DNA from: Alistipes sp.
GTDB taxonomy: Bacteria; Bacteroidota; Bacteroidia; Bacteroidales; Rikenellaceae
Assembly: GCA_017463615.1 (NCBI GenBank)
Contig: JAFTOU010000014.1
Coordinates: forward strand, 1-64,000
DNA length: 64,000 nucleotides
Direction of reading: 5' to 3'
Positions within the stretch are counted from its first letter, which is position 1. The number at the start of each line of letters is the position of its first letter. Under the pieces are notes generated by a model. It was not told the origin of the DNA and did no database searches. It saw only the letters and a program-made list of their open reading frames with translations. Positions 44,801 through 53,409 of the stretch are shown piece after piece. A program made the position numbers and the translations under genes.

Positions 44801-46985
44801 TTAGCTCTGCCAGTTTTGCTCTATTCCAACGCTCGGTAGTACCCACAAGGTAGCCCGTAATACGCTGCAACTTGTCAATATTATCGCTACCGCACTTAGG
44901 ACACTGCGCAAGCTGCTGCTGTGCATCCTCATAGCCACAGTTCATACAGCGGTTACGGTTGTGATTTACCGAGCAGTAGCCGATATTATTCTTATCCATC
45001 AAATCAACAATTTCCATTATCGCCTGCGGGTTGTGCGTAGCGTCGCCGTCAATCTCAATGTAGAAGATATGGCCTCCGCGCGTAAGCTCGTGATAAGGGG
45101 CCTCCACCTCAGCCTTATGCTTTGGCGAGCACTTGTAGTATACAGGGATATGGTTTGAGTTGGTGTAGTAAATCTTGTCGGTAATGCCTGCAATCTCGCC
45201 GAACTTCTGGCGGTCTATGCGAGTAAATCTGCCCGACAGACCCTCGGCAGGGGTTGCCAGAATACTGAAGTTGTGCTGATACTGCTCCGAGAACTCGTTT
45301 GCACGGTCGCGCATATAGGATATAATGCGCAGACCCAGCGCCTGAGCCTCCTCCGACTCGCCGTGGTGCTTACCTACAAGGGCTATAAGGGTCTCTGCAA
45401 GACCTATAAAGCCGATGCCGAGCGTACCCTGGTTGATTACTCTGCCCACAGTGTCGTTAGGCTTCAGCTCCTCGCAGCCCACCCACAGTGCCGACATAAG
45501 GAGTGGGAACTGCTTTGCCAATGCCGTCTTCTGGAAGTCGTAGCGGTCGCAGAGCTGCTTGGCTGCAATCTCCAGAATCTCGTCCAACTTGGCAAAGAAG
45601 CGCTCAATACGCTGCGACTTATCCTCTATGCCCATGCACTCAATGGCTATGCGCACAATGTTTATCGTTGTAAACGAGAGGTTTCCGCGGGCGATAGATG
45701 TCTTCTCGCCATAGCGGTTCTCAAATACGCGGGTACGGCAACCCATAGTCGCCACCTCGTACTTGTAACGCATCGGATCATTAGGGTTCCACTTCTCGTG
45801 GTGGTTGAATGTAGCGTCCAGATTCACGAAGTTCGGGAAGAAACGACGAGCCGCCACCTTGCAGGCAAACTGATAGAGGTCGTAGTTGCGGTCCTCAGGC
45901 AGGTAGCTCACGCCGCGCTTCTTCTTCCAAATCTGAATAGGGAATATAGCCGTAGAGCCACCACCTACACCCTCGTATGTAGATTGCAACAGCTCGCGGA
46001 TGATACAACGACCCTCGGCAGAGGTGTCTGTGCCGTAGTTGATAGAGGAGAATACCACCTGATTACCACCACGCGAGTGTATGGTGTTCATATTGTGGAT
46101 AAACGCCTCCATAGATTGATGTACGCGGTTGATGGTGCGGTTGATGGCGTGCTGCTTAAATCGCTCATCGCCCTGCAGGAAGTCCAAGTCGCGATAGATA
46201 TAGTCCTCAATCGGAGCATCGTAGAGATGCTTGAGCTCCAGACCTGCAAGACGCTCTATGGTCTTCACCTCCTCAATATAGCTGCGGCGCACATAAGGGG
46301 CAAGGTAGAAGTCAAATGCCGGAATTGCCTGACCGCCGTGCATCTCGTTCTGAACGGTCTCCATAGAGATACACGCCATGATAGAGGCCGTCTCAATACG
46401 CTTTGTCGGACGACTCTCGCCATGTCCCGCCTGGAAGCCGTGCTCCAAAATCTTATCCAACGGATGCTGGATGCAGGTGAGCGACTTAGTCGGATAGTAG
46501 TCCTTGTCGTGGATGTGGATATAGTTGTTTCTCACCGCCCACAGCGTCTGCTCCGAGAGTAGATAATCGTCCACAAATGGCTTTGTAGTCTCCGATGCGA
46601 ACTTCATCATCATACCCGCAGGGGTATCGGCGTTCATGTTGGCATTCTCGCGCGTAACATCGTTAGACTTCGCCTCCACAATCTCCAGGAACATCTCGCG
46701 CGTCTTCGCCTTGCGGGCGATGCTGCGGCGGTTACGATAGGCGATATAGCTCTTGGCAACCTCCTTGCGAGGCGATGCCATAAGCTCCATCTCCACCATA
46801 TCCTGAATCTCCTCTACCGACGACTGTTCCTTGCCACGGAACTCTATGCGGTCCACAATTTTGTAGACGAGAACCTCATCCTCGCCCGACTCGGTCGTAA
46901 GCATCGCCTTGCGAATAGCGGCAGCTATCTTCTCGCGATTGAAACCCACAATGCGACCATCTCTCTTTACTACTGTCTGTATCAT
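44778..46985 (-). CDS. nrdD: Anaerobic ribonucleoside-triphosphate reductase (class III)
   Basis: NrdD reduces ribonucleoside triphosphates to deoxynucleotides under anaerobic conditions without cobalamin. The 735-residue protein has an N-terminal ATP-cone (VVKRDGRIVGFNREKIAAAI), the catalytic barrel, a C-terminal zinc site (CMNCGY and CPKCGS) and the glycyl-radical loop RITGYLVGT. Its leader contains a cobalamin riboswitch, so it should be made when cobalamin is scarce, probably because a B12-dependent class II reductase is encoded elsewhere. Confidence 0.96.
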   Translation of the reverse strand: MIQTVVKRDGRIVGFNREKIAAAIRKAMLTTESGEDEVLVYKIVDRIEFRGKEQSSVEEIQDMVEMELMASPRKEVAKSYIAYRNRRSIARKAKTREMFLEIVEAKSNDVTRENANMNADTPAGMMMKFASETTKPFVDDYLLSEQTLWAVRNNYIHIHDKDYYPTKSLTCIQHPLDKILEHGFQAGHGESRPTKRIETASIMACISMETVQNEMHGGQAIPAFDFYLAPYVRRSYIEEVKTIERLAGLELKHLYDAPIEDYIYRDLDFLQGDERFKQHAINRTINRVHQSMEAFIHNMNTIHSRGGNQVVFSSINYGTDTSAEGRCIIRELLQSTYEGVGGGSTAIFPIQIWKKKRGVSYLPEDRNYDLYQFACKVAARRFFPNFVNLDATFNHHEKWNPNDPMRYKYEVATMGCRTRVFENRYGEKTSIARGNLSFTTINIVRIAIECMGIEDKSQRIERFFAKLDEILEIAAKQLCDRYDFQKTALAKQFPLLMSALWVGCEELKPNDTVGRVINQGTLGIGFIGLAETLIALVGKHHGESEEAQALGLRIISYMRDRANEFSEQYQHNFSILATPAEGLSGRFTRIDRQKFGEIAGITDKIYYTNSNHIPVYYKCSPKHKAEVEAPYHELTRGGHIFYIEIDGDATHNPQAIMEIVDLMDKNNIGYCSVNHNRNRCMNCGYEDAQQQLAQCPKCGSDNIDKLQRITGYLVGTTERWNRAKLAELNDRVIHK

Positions 46986-47084
46986 AGCTCTAATTTTTAA
47001 TATTTACAGCGTAAACGCCTAAGGGGAGGAGATTGCACTACTGCAGCCTATCCCGACGCTCTACCTCCCGAAAGCACCAAGTTG

Positions 47085-47265
47085 CAGACAAAGGCAGGTC
47101 TTCTGACTCGTCTCGCCCGTGCGGCCTTCCCACCAAAAGCAGTGACCATTAAGAATGCACGAAGCCTTTAGAGACTCACAGCTACGGGTATAGTCTCGGA
47201 TTTGCACCGATGTTCCCTTTTCATCCACTGTAGCGTCGCTACAGCAAACACCCTTATCCAGTTAC
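47085..47265 (-). promoter_or_regulatory. Cobalamin riboswitch upstream of nrdD
   Basis: On the minus strand the region contains AAAAGGGAACATCGGTGCAA, then AATCCGAGAC, GTCACTG, TGGGAAGGCCGC and the B12 box AGTCAGAAGACCTGCC (47093-47108). These blocks match the conserved core of cobalamin riboswitches in order. The expression platform between 46986 and 47085 contains GGGAGG able to pair with CCTCCC near the ribosome-binding region, suggesting control by start-site masking or termination. Confidence 0.88.
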
Positions 47266-47339
47266 AAATGTAGTAAAAAATGATACAATATCTACTATAA
47301 AAAAAGAAAATTTTTTCAGCGACTTTGGAATTTTATTCC

Positions 47340-47347
47340 TATATTTG
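47340..47347 (+). promoter_or_regulatory. -7 box of the lipoprotein gene
   Basis: TATATTTG matches TAnnTTTG and lies 40 bases before the ATG at 47388. A -33 box at the usual distance is not convincing. Confidence 0.5.
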
Positions 47348-47387
47348 TGGTAGAGATTGAAAACTAACCATTTAATACCACCTCAAT

Positions 47388-47996
47388 ATGAAACGCCTAC
47401 TTACACTCCTCGCCCTCACAGCCCTGCTCTGTAGCTGCCAGCCTAAGGCCGATAGGGCCGCTGCTCTTATCTCTCAGCAGTTCTCCGCCGCAGATAACTA
47501 TACCCCAGTTAGCACCGTGGTCACTAAGGCTAAGGCCTCTATCTATAACGACGCTACAACCCTCGCCGAGGCTCAGCAGGCACTGTCGGTCTATAACCAG
47601 TCTAAGACAATGACCGCCCAAGCCGTTGAGGCTAAACAACTTATGGACGCCCTCGGTACCCCTGCAAAGGGTTCTAAGGAGTACCAGACATACCAAACCT
47701 ACCGCCAGCAGTACCTTGAGAAGACCGCCGAGGCTATCATCTACTGGGAGACACTCAAGCCATCCCTCAACCTGCTCCGCGAGGCAAATGAGAATCTCAA
47801 CCCACGCCAAACCATCGGCTGGGAGGTCCTTCATAGCTACACCACACAATCTGCCGACGGCTCTACCACCACCTCCACCACCCGCTATATTGTAGATAAG
47901 GATTTCCAGCAAATCCTCCTCTCAGAGCCCGCCGACACCGAGTCCTACACCACCCTCCGCGAATTCATCACCACCTCCCTCCACCCCGTGGAGTAA
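47388..47996 (+). CDS. Hypothetical lipoprotein
   Basis: The 202-residue protein starts MKRLLTLLALTALLCSCQPK, a type II signal with the lipidated cysteine at residue 17 (LCSC). The mature part is mostly helical and rich in Ala, Gln and Thr (for example KTMTAQAVEAKQLMDALG), followed by a short beta-like C-terminal part. No family is recognised. Base composition and codon use are those of the chromosome, so it lies outside the integrated element that starts about 90 bases downstream. Confidence 0.75.
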   Translation: MKRLLTLLALTALLCSCQPKADRAAALISQQFSAADNYTPVSTVVTKAKASIYNDATTLAEAQQALSVYNQSKTMTAQAVEAKQLMDALGTPAKGSKEYQTYQTYRQQYLEKTAEAIIYWETLKPSLNLLREANENLNPRQTIGWEVLHSYTTQSADGSTTTSTTRYIVDKDFQQILLSEPADTESYTTLREFITTSLHPVE

Positions 47997-48054
47997 CCAA
48001 CACCCCATAACCCCAAAAGAGAGGCCCGAGTGAAGTGACCTCGGCTCTGGGTAC

Positions 48055-48085
48055 AAAAAAAAAGAGAGAAACTCTCGTTTCTCTC
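48055..48085 (-). terminator. Orphan minus-strand terminator at the left end of the element
   Basis: On the minus strand GAGAGAAAC-GAGA-GTTTCTCTC is followed by nine T. No minus-strand gene ends here. It is preceded by GGGTACTGAAG, almost the same as the GGGTACAGAAG that ends tRNA-Leu ahead of its present terminator, so it is probably the tRNA's original terminator left behind by integration. Confidence 0.7.
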
Positions 48086-48095
48086 TTCAGTACCC

Positions 48096-48479
48096 CTTGA
48101 CGTTCTATTTTCGAACGAATTCCTAAGAGACTTATCCCGTCTTTGGGAGTTAAGAACCATTGTTCCCGACCCATCTAATCCAACATTAGTAATACGATAA
48201 TCAATGGTTTGGATGTATTTTCAACACCTTGGAAAAGGAGGTGTGCTCGCTAATTAAATTGGGGCACACCCCTCCCTACACCCCGTAATTCAACAAGTTA
48301 CAGTCGTAAGCGCCCTTTATTTAATGCCCCTGGGGGTAGGTTTTGTAGGCATACGCCTGTTGCTTGTAATAATTTCACTTGATTTTTTACCGAATTCAAG
48401 TATTATCTTAATAAACATATCAGTATTTCCAATCTTACTGATATTTACTTATAAATAACTACATATAAATTAGATTAAC
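48096..48479 (+). other. Hairpin-rich region ahead of the rep genes, candidate replication origin
   Basis: No gene is seen. It contains GGTGTGC (about 48230) paired with GCACACC (about 48266), a GCCCC-T-GGGG palindrome, AGGC-ATAC-GCCT, and ATCAGTA (48418) paired with TACTGAT (48437). Hairpin clusters directly upstream of rep are usual for rolling-circle double-strand origins, but no nick site is identified. Confidence 0.35.
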
Positions 48480-48671
48480 ATGGAAAAGAAATTCAAAAGA
48501 CAGTATCGTGAAAGAGATGAAATCACGAAAATGAAGATAAGTAACAGTCTTCGCAACCGCACAAAGAGTGCAACGCATCGCCAAGCCATATCGCAAGGCT
48601 TGAAAAATTATTGGGAGGGTGTTCCTTCAATGCAGAATAATGCGAAGGAAAACACCCAAAACAATGGCTAA
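48480..48671 (+). CDS. Small basic protein with NUMOD3-like motif
   Basis: The 63-residue basic protein contains MKISNSLRNRTKSATHRQAI followed by SQGLKNYW, which resembles the NUMOD3-type DNA-binding repeats (paired I-S-x-S/G-L-K segments) found in homing endonucleases and phage proteins. No nuclease domain is attached. Its stop codon overlaps the start of the rep gene by eight bases, so the two are translationally coupled and a role in replication or copy control is plausible. The family call is tentative. Confidence 0.55.
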   Translation: MEKKFKRQYRERDEITKMKISNSLRNRTKSATHRQAISQGLKNYWEGVPSMQNNAKENTQNNG

Positions 48672-49524
48672 GAAAGATTTAGGACGTACAATTATTGACG
48701 AATTAAGACTCTGTTATACAGCCGAGTCCTCCTTCTTTGAAGAATTATCAAGTATAGAGTTTGGCGATTGGAAGAATTATGGAGATTTCTCTCTGTTTCG
48801 TGTTGTTAGTCGCCATTTTCAATATGCTTATGACGTATTGTATGGCTCAACATTTGAGACTCGCACAAAAGTTGCAACTCTCCGTTTCGGTCATTATGGT
48901 GGGCAAGAACATGCCTCCTATGTTTATTACCGAATTGAGAATGAAGTGTTGTATGACCAAAAACTATTGACCACGACACTAATTTTGCCGGATTTACTTG
49001 AAATGACTTTTCAGCATATCACATCAATAGATTTAGCTCGTGATTTCAAATTTAATGTCGTGCAACGTATTAGAAAGACTGCCAAGGATGATGCAATAAA
49101 GGTGATTGTAAATGGTAATGCCATAGATAAAGAAAAAGATGTAGCGGAGGGGATGTTTGTATTTTCTTTGAATTTCAAGAAATTAAGCAACCCTACGATA
49201 GCAGTCAAACAAGCAAAGGCAGTGAAAGATAAAACCAAAGGGCTCACCCTATGCGGTTACAACAAGAATAAAGAGATTGAAACAGCCTCTCACAAGGGTT
49301 ATATCAAAGAGTTCTACGGCAATCCCAAATCGTTGCATAGGTTGGAAGTCCATCAGAACAATGAGGAGATTAAAGATTTCTGTCGAAAAAATGGCATTGT
49401 TCAAGATGTGAATTTGATATTCAATCAGGACTTCTTGGATACAATGTACGATGCTCATTTATCGTCGTTACTCCGATTTACAAAGGGCAGAACGAAACTT
49501 GATTGGCGAGATATTTTGCAATGA
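48664..49524 (+). CDS. Putative replication initiation protein (Rep_trans-like)
   Basis: From the ATG at 48664 the protein has 286 residues (MAKKDLGRTIIDELRLCYTA). The middle and C-terminal parts, with HITSIDLARDFKFNV, LTLCGYNKNKEIE and LHRLEVHQN, resemble the replication initiation factors of rolling-circle plasmids and filamentous phages, where a Y-x-K-x-x-E segment precedes an R-L-E-hydrophobic strand. The similarity is judged by eye and could be wrong. Hairpins upstream and a terminator downstream fit a compact replication module. AT-rich codon use differs sharply from the flanking chromosome. Confidence 0.5.
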   Translation: MAKKDLGRTIIDELRLCYTAESSFFEELSSIEFGDWKNYGDFSLFRVVSRHFQYAYDVLYGSTFETRTKVATLRFGHYGGQEHASYVYYRIENEVLYDQKLLTTTLILPDLLEMTFQHITSIDLARDFKFNVVQRIRKTAKDDAIKVIVNGNAIDKEKDVAEGMFVFSLNFKKLSNPTIAVKQAKAVKDKTKGLTLCGYNKNKEIETASHKGYIKEFYGNPKSLHRLEVHQNNEEIKDFCRKNGIVQDVNLIFNQDFLDTMYDAHLSSLLRFTKGRTKLDWRDILQ

Positions 49525-49604
49525 TAGGTAATGATAACAACACTCCCTCCGACTGCACCATTGCAGGCGAAAAGCAGGGTAAAGCCAATGGCAATTCGGC
49601 TTAG
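49521..49604 (+). CDS. Possible 27-residue peptide coupled to rep
   Basis: The ATG overlaps the rep stop codon as ATGA, and the frame runs MIGNDNNTPSDCTIAG to a TAG at 49602-49604. There is no homology I can name; the only support is the coupled start, so this may be chance. It is followed by a small AGGGGT-GCA-ACCCCT hairpin. Confidence 0.2.
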   Translation: MIGNDNNTPSDCTIAGEKQGKANGNSA

Positions 49605-49714
49605 GGGTGCAACCCCTGATGAGATTTGCAACCAACAAAAGAAAAAGCATTATGACTTTGAAGTTAATGCTAATAGCACCAATCATACAAATGACTTTGG
49701 TGTTATATAACGAA

Positions 49715-49750
49715 GATGAGGCTTTCCATAATAGAGAGCCTCATCATTTT
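49715..49750 (+). terminator. Intrinsic terminator of the rep module
   Basis: GATGAGGCT (49715-49723) pairs with AGCCTCATC (49737-49745), followed by ATTTT. Confidence 0.75.
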
Positions 49751-49846
49751 GTAACATAGCTGTTTTGTGCTATTTTTATGTTAATAGAGTAGTGTCACGG
49801 TGTGACATTCTTGTTCTTTTAGATAAAAATTACATAGTTTGCTTCT

Positions 49847-50482
49847 TTAATTATGTGGTTCAGATGAAAGCATTCTAACACACCAAATTCCACTGGCAGC
49901 TGCAACTATCGCCGCAATAATGTATTCAGTATCTTCAAACTCTATCCAAGACCAAAAGAGAAATATTGTAGCCGCAACAAGAAGGATAATTACGCCTACA
50001 ATGTAAGCCTTCGTAGGGTTATTGGTTGAACTAATATCTTTGATATGCGAAATTTTAAGAGTAATCTGATTTGAAAATGCACCAAAAATATTCACTGACA
50101 AATATTGGATTACACGACAAATTAATTCTGCATCGTGGTGTAAATATACACAATCTACTTCGTCAAAATAAGACCGCAAATCACATTCATCATAAGCATC
50201 GATTTCGTCTTCTGACATAATATCAGTATACATTTGAAGATAGACCCCAGATGGATTGTTTTCATCTTCCTCTCTATAAATAAGTCTTAAAGCCTCAGAA
50301 TTTTCCAATATAGTTATTTCCAAGCATTCCTTTGTCTCTGTCGAATTTTGCTTTACCCTGTTCAAATAATCTTCAATTGTAACAAGCATATCCGTATCTA
50401 AATCTATTTTTAGATTGTCTATTATTGTTTTTAAGGGACTCTTTTCAATGGAAACCTGAGTAAAATAATTATATCTGCTCAT
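49847..50482 (-). CDS. Hypothetical protein with two C-terminal membrane helices
   Basis: The 211-residue protein has an acidic, soluble N-terminal part of about 155 residues (for example NNPSGVYLQMYTDIMSEDE) and two membrane segments near 158-177 and 186-204. No family is recognised. It is the last gene of a five-gene minus-strand operon inside the integrated element, with no cysteines arranged as a metal site. Together with the two upstream membrane proteins it suggests a membrane-associated complex. Codon use is AT-rich like its neighbours. Confidence 0.6.
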   Translation of the reverse strand: MSRYNYFTQVSIEKSPLKTIIDNLKIDLDTDMLVTIEDYLNRVKQNSTETKECLEITILENSEALRLIYREEDENNPSGVYLQMYTDIMSEDEIDAYDECDLRSYFDEVDCVYLHHDAELICRVIQYLSVNIFGAFSNQITLKISHIKDISSTNNPTKAYIVGVIILLVAATIFLFWSWIEFEDTEYIIAAIVAAASGIWCVRMLSSEPHN

Positions 50483-50522
50483 ATATTATTAATCTTTAAT
50501 AAGTTAAATAAATGAATTTTAT

Positions 50523-51647
50523 TTAGAAATATACCCTGTAGAGTATATATAGAATAACACCTATTATACATATAATCCATTCAATCTTTGAATAGCCCAA
50601 TATGGTTCCATCATCGTCCTGAACTTCTTGTTCTACATAATCATTATCTTCTTCCCACTCCTCACTTCCTGTTTCTGGTATTTGTTTACCTATTGCCTTA
50701 CACCATTCGTTGTATATTTTGTCGAAATCATTGCTGTTCCAACCAGTATCTCCATATTTCTTTGTTGCTAATGTTAAAGGCACATCTATACCAGAAGAAG
50801 TGCGTACAACAATTTGAATTATTATGTTATTTGCTTTAATAGTATATTTATCTTGTATTCCTTCTAATACACACATTGGAAATGTCGGATTTGCTTCTAA
50901 AGCTTTCTCTTCATCATTTCTGGAGATGCCAATACTTTCGAAATAGTCAGAATCTATAAAGACATTATAAAGAATCCATAGCGAACATTCATTGCCGTGA
51001 TGTAAAAGGTATAGTTTTCTTCTCCTGTAAACATCTTTATCACTGTTTGATAAAAGAATCTGTTCTGCATAGTCATATGAATGTACTTCTCCGTCAAGGT
51101 TTGTATAAGTATTCATTGGTTTCCAACCATTATATACATCAACACGGTATAATTTTCCAGGATTCTCTTTATCTTCAATAAAACCTAGTTTATCTGCATG
51201 CATACCAGTGTTAAGATTCCAATAGCTCGTCAGGTTAAATTTCGTACTAGTCCTTGCTTCTTGATGCTTCCATTCATATCCATTCCAATATGTAGTAGCA
51301 TCTCTCCATGTTTCCTCATATGTACGCCCTAATCCGATAGTATCTTTAGACACTAAACATATTTCATCGTTTCCTAAAGGATATATTATGTCTCCATTAA
51401 GATTAATAAGTCCATACATTTTTCCGATAGAAACCATTGTAAGCCCATCTCCTAAAGACTTAACATTATGGTAAATGGAAATTTTATCTGCATACTGTTG
51501 GGCACTTATCGTTCTTTGTCTAACGATACGTGCATCAGAAATTACTGAGCCTTCTTTTGATACAATAATTGTTCCGCAAAATAGACATCTTTTGTCGATT
51601 TCGCCGACTGCTCCGCAGGCAGGACATGGTGTAAATTGCTTAGACAT
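50523..51647 (-). CDS. Zinc-ribbon, tail-anchored protein of the SPFH operon
   Basis: The 374-residue protein begins with a zinc ribbon (CPACGAVGEIDKRCLFCG, two CxxC knuckles), has a WG-like propeller strand (MYGLINLNGDIIYPL) near residue 80, a long region with no clear family and an acidic stretch before a single C-terminal membrane helix (IEWIICIIGVILYILYRVYF), so it is probably tail-anchored with its bulk in the cytoplasm. Zinc-ribbon partners are common next to SPFH proteins of the YdjI/virion-core type, as here. The function is unknown. Confidence 0.6.
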   Translation of the reverse strand: MSKQFTPCPACGAVGEIDKRCLFCGTIIVSKEGSVISDARIVRQRTISAQQYADKISIYHNVKSLGDGLTMVSIGKMYGLINLNGDIIYPLGNDEICLVSKDTIGLGRTYEETWRDATTYWNGYEWKHQEARTSTKFNLTSYWNLNTGMHADKLGFIEDKENPGKLYRVDVYNGWKPMNTYTNLDGEVHSYDYAEQILLSNSDKDVYRRRKLYLLHHGNECSLWILYNVFIDSDYFESIGISRNDEEKALEANPTFPMCVLEGIQDKYTIKANNIIIQIVVRTSSGIDVPLTLATKKYGDTGWNSNDFDKIYNEWCKAIGKQIPETGSEEWEEDNDYVEQEVQDDDGTILGYSKIEWIICIIGVILYILYRVYF

Positions 51648-51664
51648 ATATCGTTGAAATTTAA

Positions 51665-51919
51665 TTACTTGGTTCTATGGCTATTTTCTATCCAATCGCA
51701 AGCTTCTTCTCTATTAAGAAATAGATTATAGCTGCGAGTATATTCTAATCCAATATATTTCTGGAAAGACTTAGATGGAGACATAGTCGTACGCATCTCG
51801 TCAACATCAAGGACTTTTAACTCCTCAATTTCATAGACTTGATTTTCTCTATCAAAATGTGGATAATAAAGAATATCGCCTACCTCAAAATACATTTTAC
51901 CATTTTCACGTGTAATCAT
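51665..51919 (-). CDS. Small hypothetical protein of the SPFH operon
   Basis: From the ATG at 51919 the product has 84 residues (MITRENGKMYFEVGDILYYP). A longer frame extends upstream but overlaps the previous gene and lacks a good start; with this ATG the gap to that gene is 11 bases. The sequence looks like a small beta-rich cytosolic protein ending in a helix (LFLNREEACDWIENSH). No family is recognised. Confidence 0.55.
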   Translation of the reverse strand: MITRENGKMYFEVGDILYYPHFDRENQVYEIEELKVLDVDEMRTTMSPSKSFQKYIGLEYTRSYNLFLNREEACDWIENSHRTK

Positions 51920-51930
51920 AATACTTAAAT

Positions 51931-52275
51931 TTACTTGATTTTCTTCGATGTAACATTTGTAGCGGTTAAAAGTACCAATTGGAAGGCTACGATTACAATC
52001 AGTAGTACATAGAACCAATTGTTGGACATGTCATTTTTTGCTATCAAGGCAATGATGTACTCAATGATTCCGCAGAATGAGTTTATTACGTACAAGGGGA
52101 CTTTAAAACCATCTTTCATCTTAATTAGCTCGATAGACATTAGGATTATAGTCGTGAATATAATCGCTCCACTACTCATAAGAAGGTTAAATAAGTCATA
52201 AGAATCTAGCACTAGACCAAATGCAAGATTGGCGAATAAAAATATTACACCAAGTGTTACAACAATCTGTTTCAT
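51931..52275 (-). CDS. Small four-helix membrane protein of the SPFH operon
   Basis: The 114-residue protein has four hydrophobic segments (about 4-22, 27-48, 57-78 and 86-106) with short polar loops and a lysine-rich end. No family is recognised. Its small size and position between the SPFH protein and the zinc-ribbon protein suggest a membrane anchor or channel partner in the same system. Eleven bases separate it from the SPFH gene. Confidence 0.55.
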   Translation of the reverse strand: MKQIVVTLGVIFLFANLAFGLVLDSYDLFNLLMSSGAIIFTTIILMSIELIKMKDGFKVPLYVINSFCGIIEYIIALIAKNDMSNNWFYVLLIVIVAFQLVLLTATNVTSKKIK

Positions 52276-52286
52276 AATAAATTGGT

Positions 52287-53381
52287 TTATAATGTCGGAA
52301 TAGGCGGTGGAACTTGTTTGAAATATGCTTGAAATTCAGGAAGCGTTGATAATGCGCCCCAGTTAGACATTCCTTCTTTCCATACATACGTGTCAGCAGT
52401 AACCATATTAGCTGCAATCATTTGTCTAATCTGCTCAGCGTTATATGGACCTTGCTGTGCGCCATTTATTACCAAATAGTATGATGCAACTGGAATCGGG
52501 GGAATTGTCGTTGGATTGACATTAAGATGTCCAGATGCTATATTTCCTACCTGAGTACCAACTGCTAATCCTGCTCCAAGTTGAAGCGATGACCCCATAA
52601 TGCCTGCACCATTGGCTGCTGCTTTATCAAGGACACCGAAACTACGCTCCATTTGGTAGTTCTGTGTACCTACAACCGAGATTTTAGCTGCCAAGTCTTT
52701 GGCTTCTTTGAGTTTCTTGAAGCTCTCGTCGTCATCTTTGACCGATATTGACATTATGGTGAAATTGCTTAGCGTAACACCATATCTAAGGAAAAACTCA
52801 TTAAGAGCCATCTCACTATATTGTGATAACTCGTCAACATAATTGCTGATACTAAGGACAGAAACATCATCTTGGGTTAATTTCTTTGAGATAATGCTTG
52901 TAAGTTTAGATATGATAATGCCTTTGAAATATTCCCTCAGCCTCTCAGTTGAGAAGGAAGACATGTTACCTACGAATGATTCCAAAAATACCCTAGGATT
53001 AGATATGGTAAATCCGTATTGTCCATATGCTCTTACAGGAACAATGATTTTGTATTTAGGGTCTTCAATGTGTATATTGTTTGCAGTACCCCATTTACAA
53101 TCGAGAATAGAGACTTGATTTACAAACCAAACCTCGGCGTTAAAAGGACTCTCATCGTTGAAAACTTTGTTTAACAACTTGCCCAGAATAGGAATATTCT
53201 CGGACTTAATGGTATGTGTGCCACTTTGAAACTCATCTGCAATAACGCCGCCCTTAACAAAAAAAGCTGTTTGACTTGGGTAAACAATAAGTTGTGAACC
53301 TAGTCTCAGGGCGTCTGATTCAAATTTGTGTACAAGTTCATCTGTGTTAACTTGCCAAGAAATGACATCTGCAATGTTCAT
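52287..53381 (-). CDS. SPFH (YdjI/virion core-like) protein with C-terminal GYF_2 domain
   Basis: The 364-residue protein starts MNIADVISWQVNTDELVHKF and has the SPFH features SQTAFFVKGGVI, TIKSENIPILGKLL and a long coiled region (DDESFKKLKEAKDLAAKI), then a Gly/Ala-rich linker. Residues about 298-350 form a GYF_2 domain (YYLVINGAQQGPYNAEQI, then ADTYVWKEGMSNWGAL). SPFH proteins assemble into membrane-associated scaffolds; GYF_2 domains bind proline-rich peptides. The ATG at 53381 is used; a TTG nine codons upstream is not. As first gene of the operon it lies behind a highly structured leader. Confidence 0.75.
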   Translation of the reverse strand: MNIADVISWQVNTDELVHKFESDALRLGSQLIVYPSQTAFFVKGGVIADEFQSGTHTIKSENIPILGKLLNKVFNDESPFNAEVWFVNQVSILDCKWGTANNIHIEDPKYKIIVPVRAYGQYGFTISNPRVFLESFVGNMSSFSTERLREYFKGIIISKLTSIISKKLTQDDVSVLSISNYVDELSQYSEMALNEFFLRYGVTLSNFTIMSISVKDDDESFKKLKEAKDLAAKISVVGTQNYQMERSFGVLDKAAANGAGIMGSSLQLGAGLAVGTQVGNIASGHLNVNPTTIPPIPVASYYLVINGAQQGPYNAEQIRQMIAANMVTADTYVWKEGMSNWGALSTLPEFQAYFKQVPPPIPTL

Positions 53382-53409
53382 ATCTTTAAAAGGATGCCCC
53401 AATTCCAAA

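Noticed and set aside
45273-46562. Long open frame (429 codons) antisense to nrdD
   Set aside because: It mirrors a strongly coding gene with biased codons, has no recognisable domain or start context, and is a shadow frame.
48039-48054. Inverted near copy of the tRNA-Leu 3' end (CCTCGGCTCTGGGTAC) as an attachment site
   Set aside because: It matches 14 of 16 bases but in the opposite orientation to the tRNA, which simple integration would not give; the direct repeat at 48085-48095 is the better candidate.
47945-48174. Minus-strand frames of about 70 codons at the left end of the element
   Set aside because: They read through the terminator hairpin and into the lipoprotein gene on the opposite strand; no start or family support.
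49652-49759. 35-codon frame starting MTLKLMLIAPII as a small membrane peptide
   Set aside because: It runs through the predicted terminator of the rep module and has no other support.
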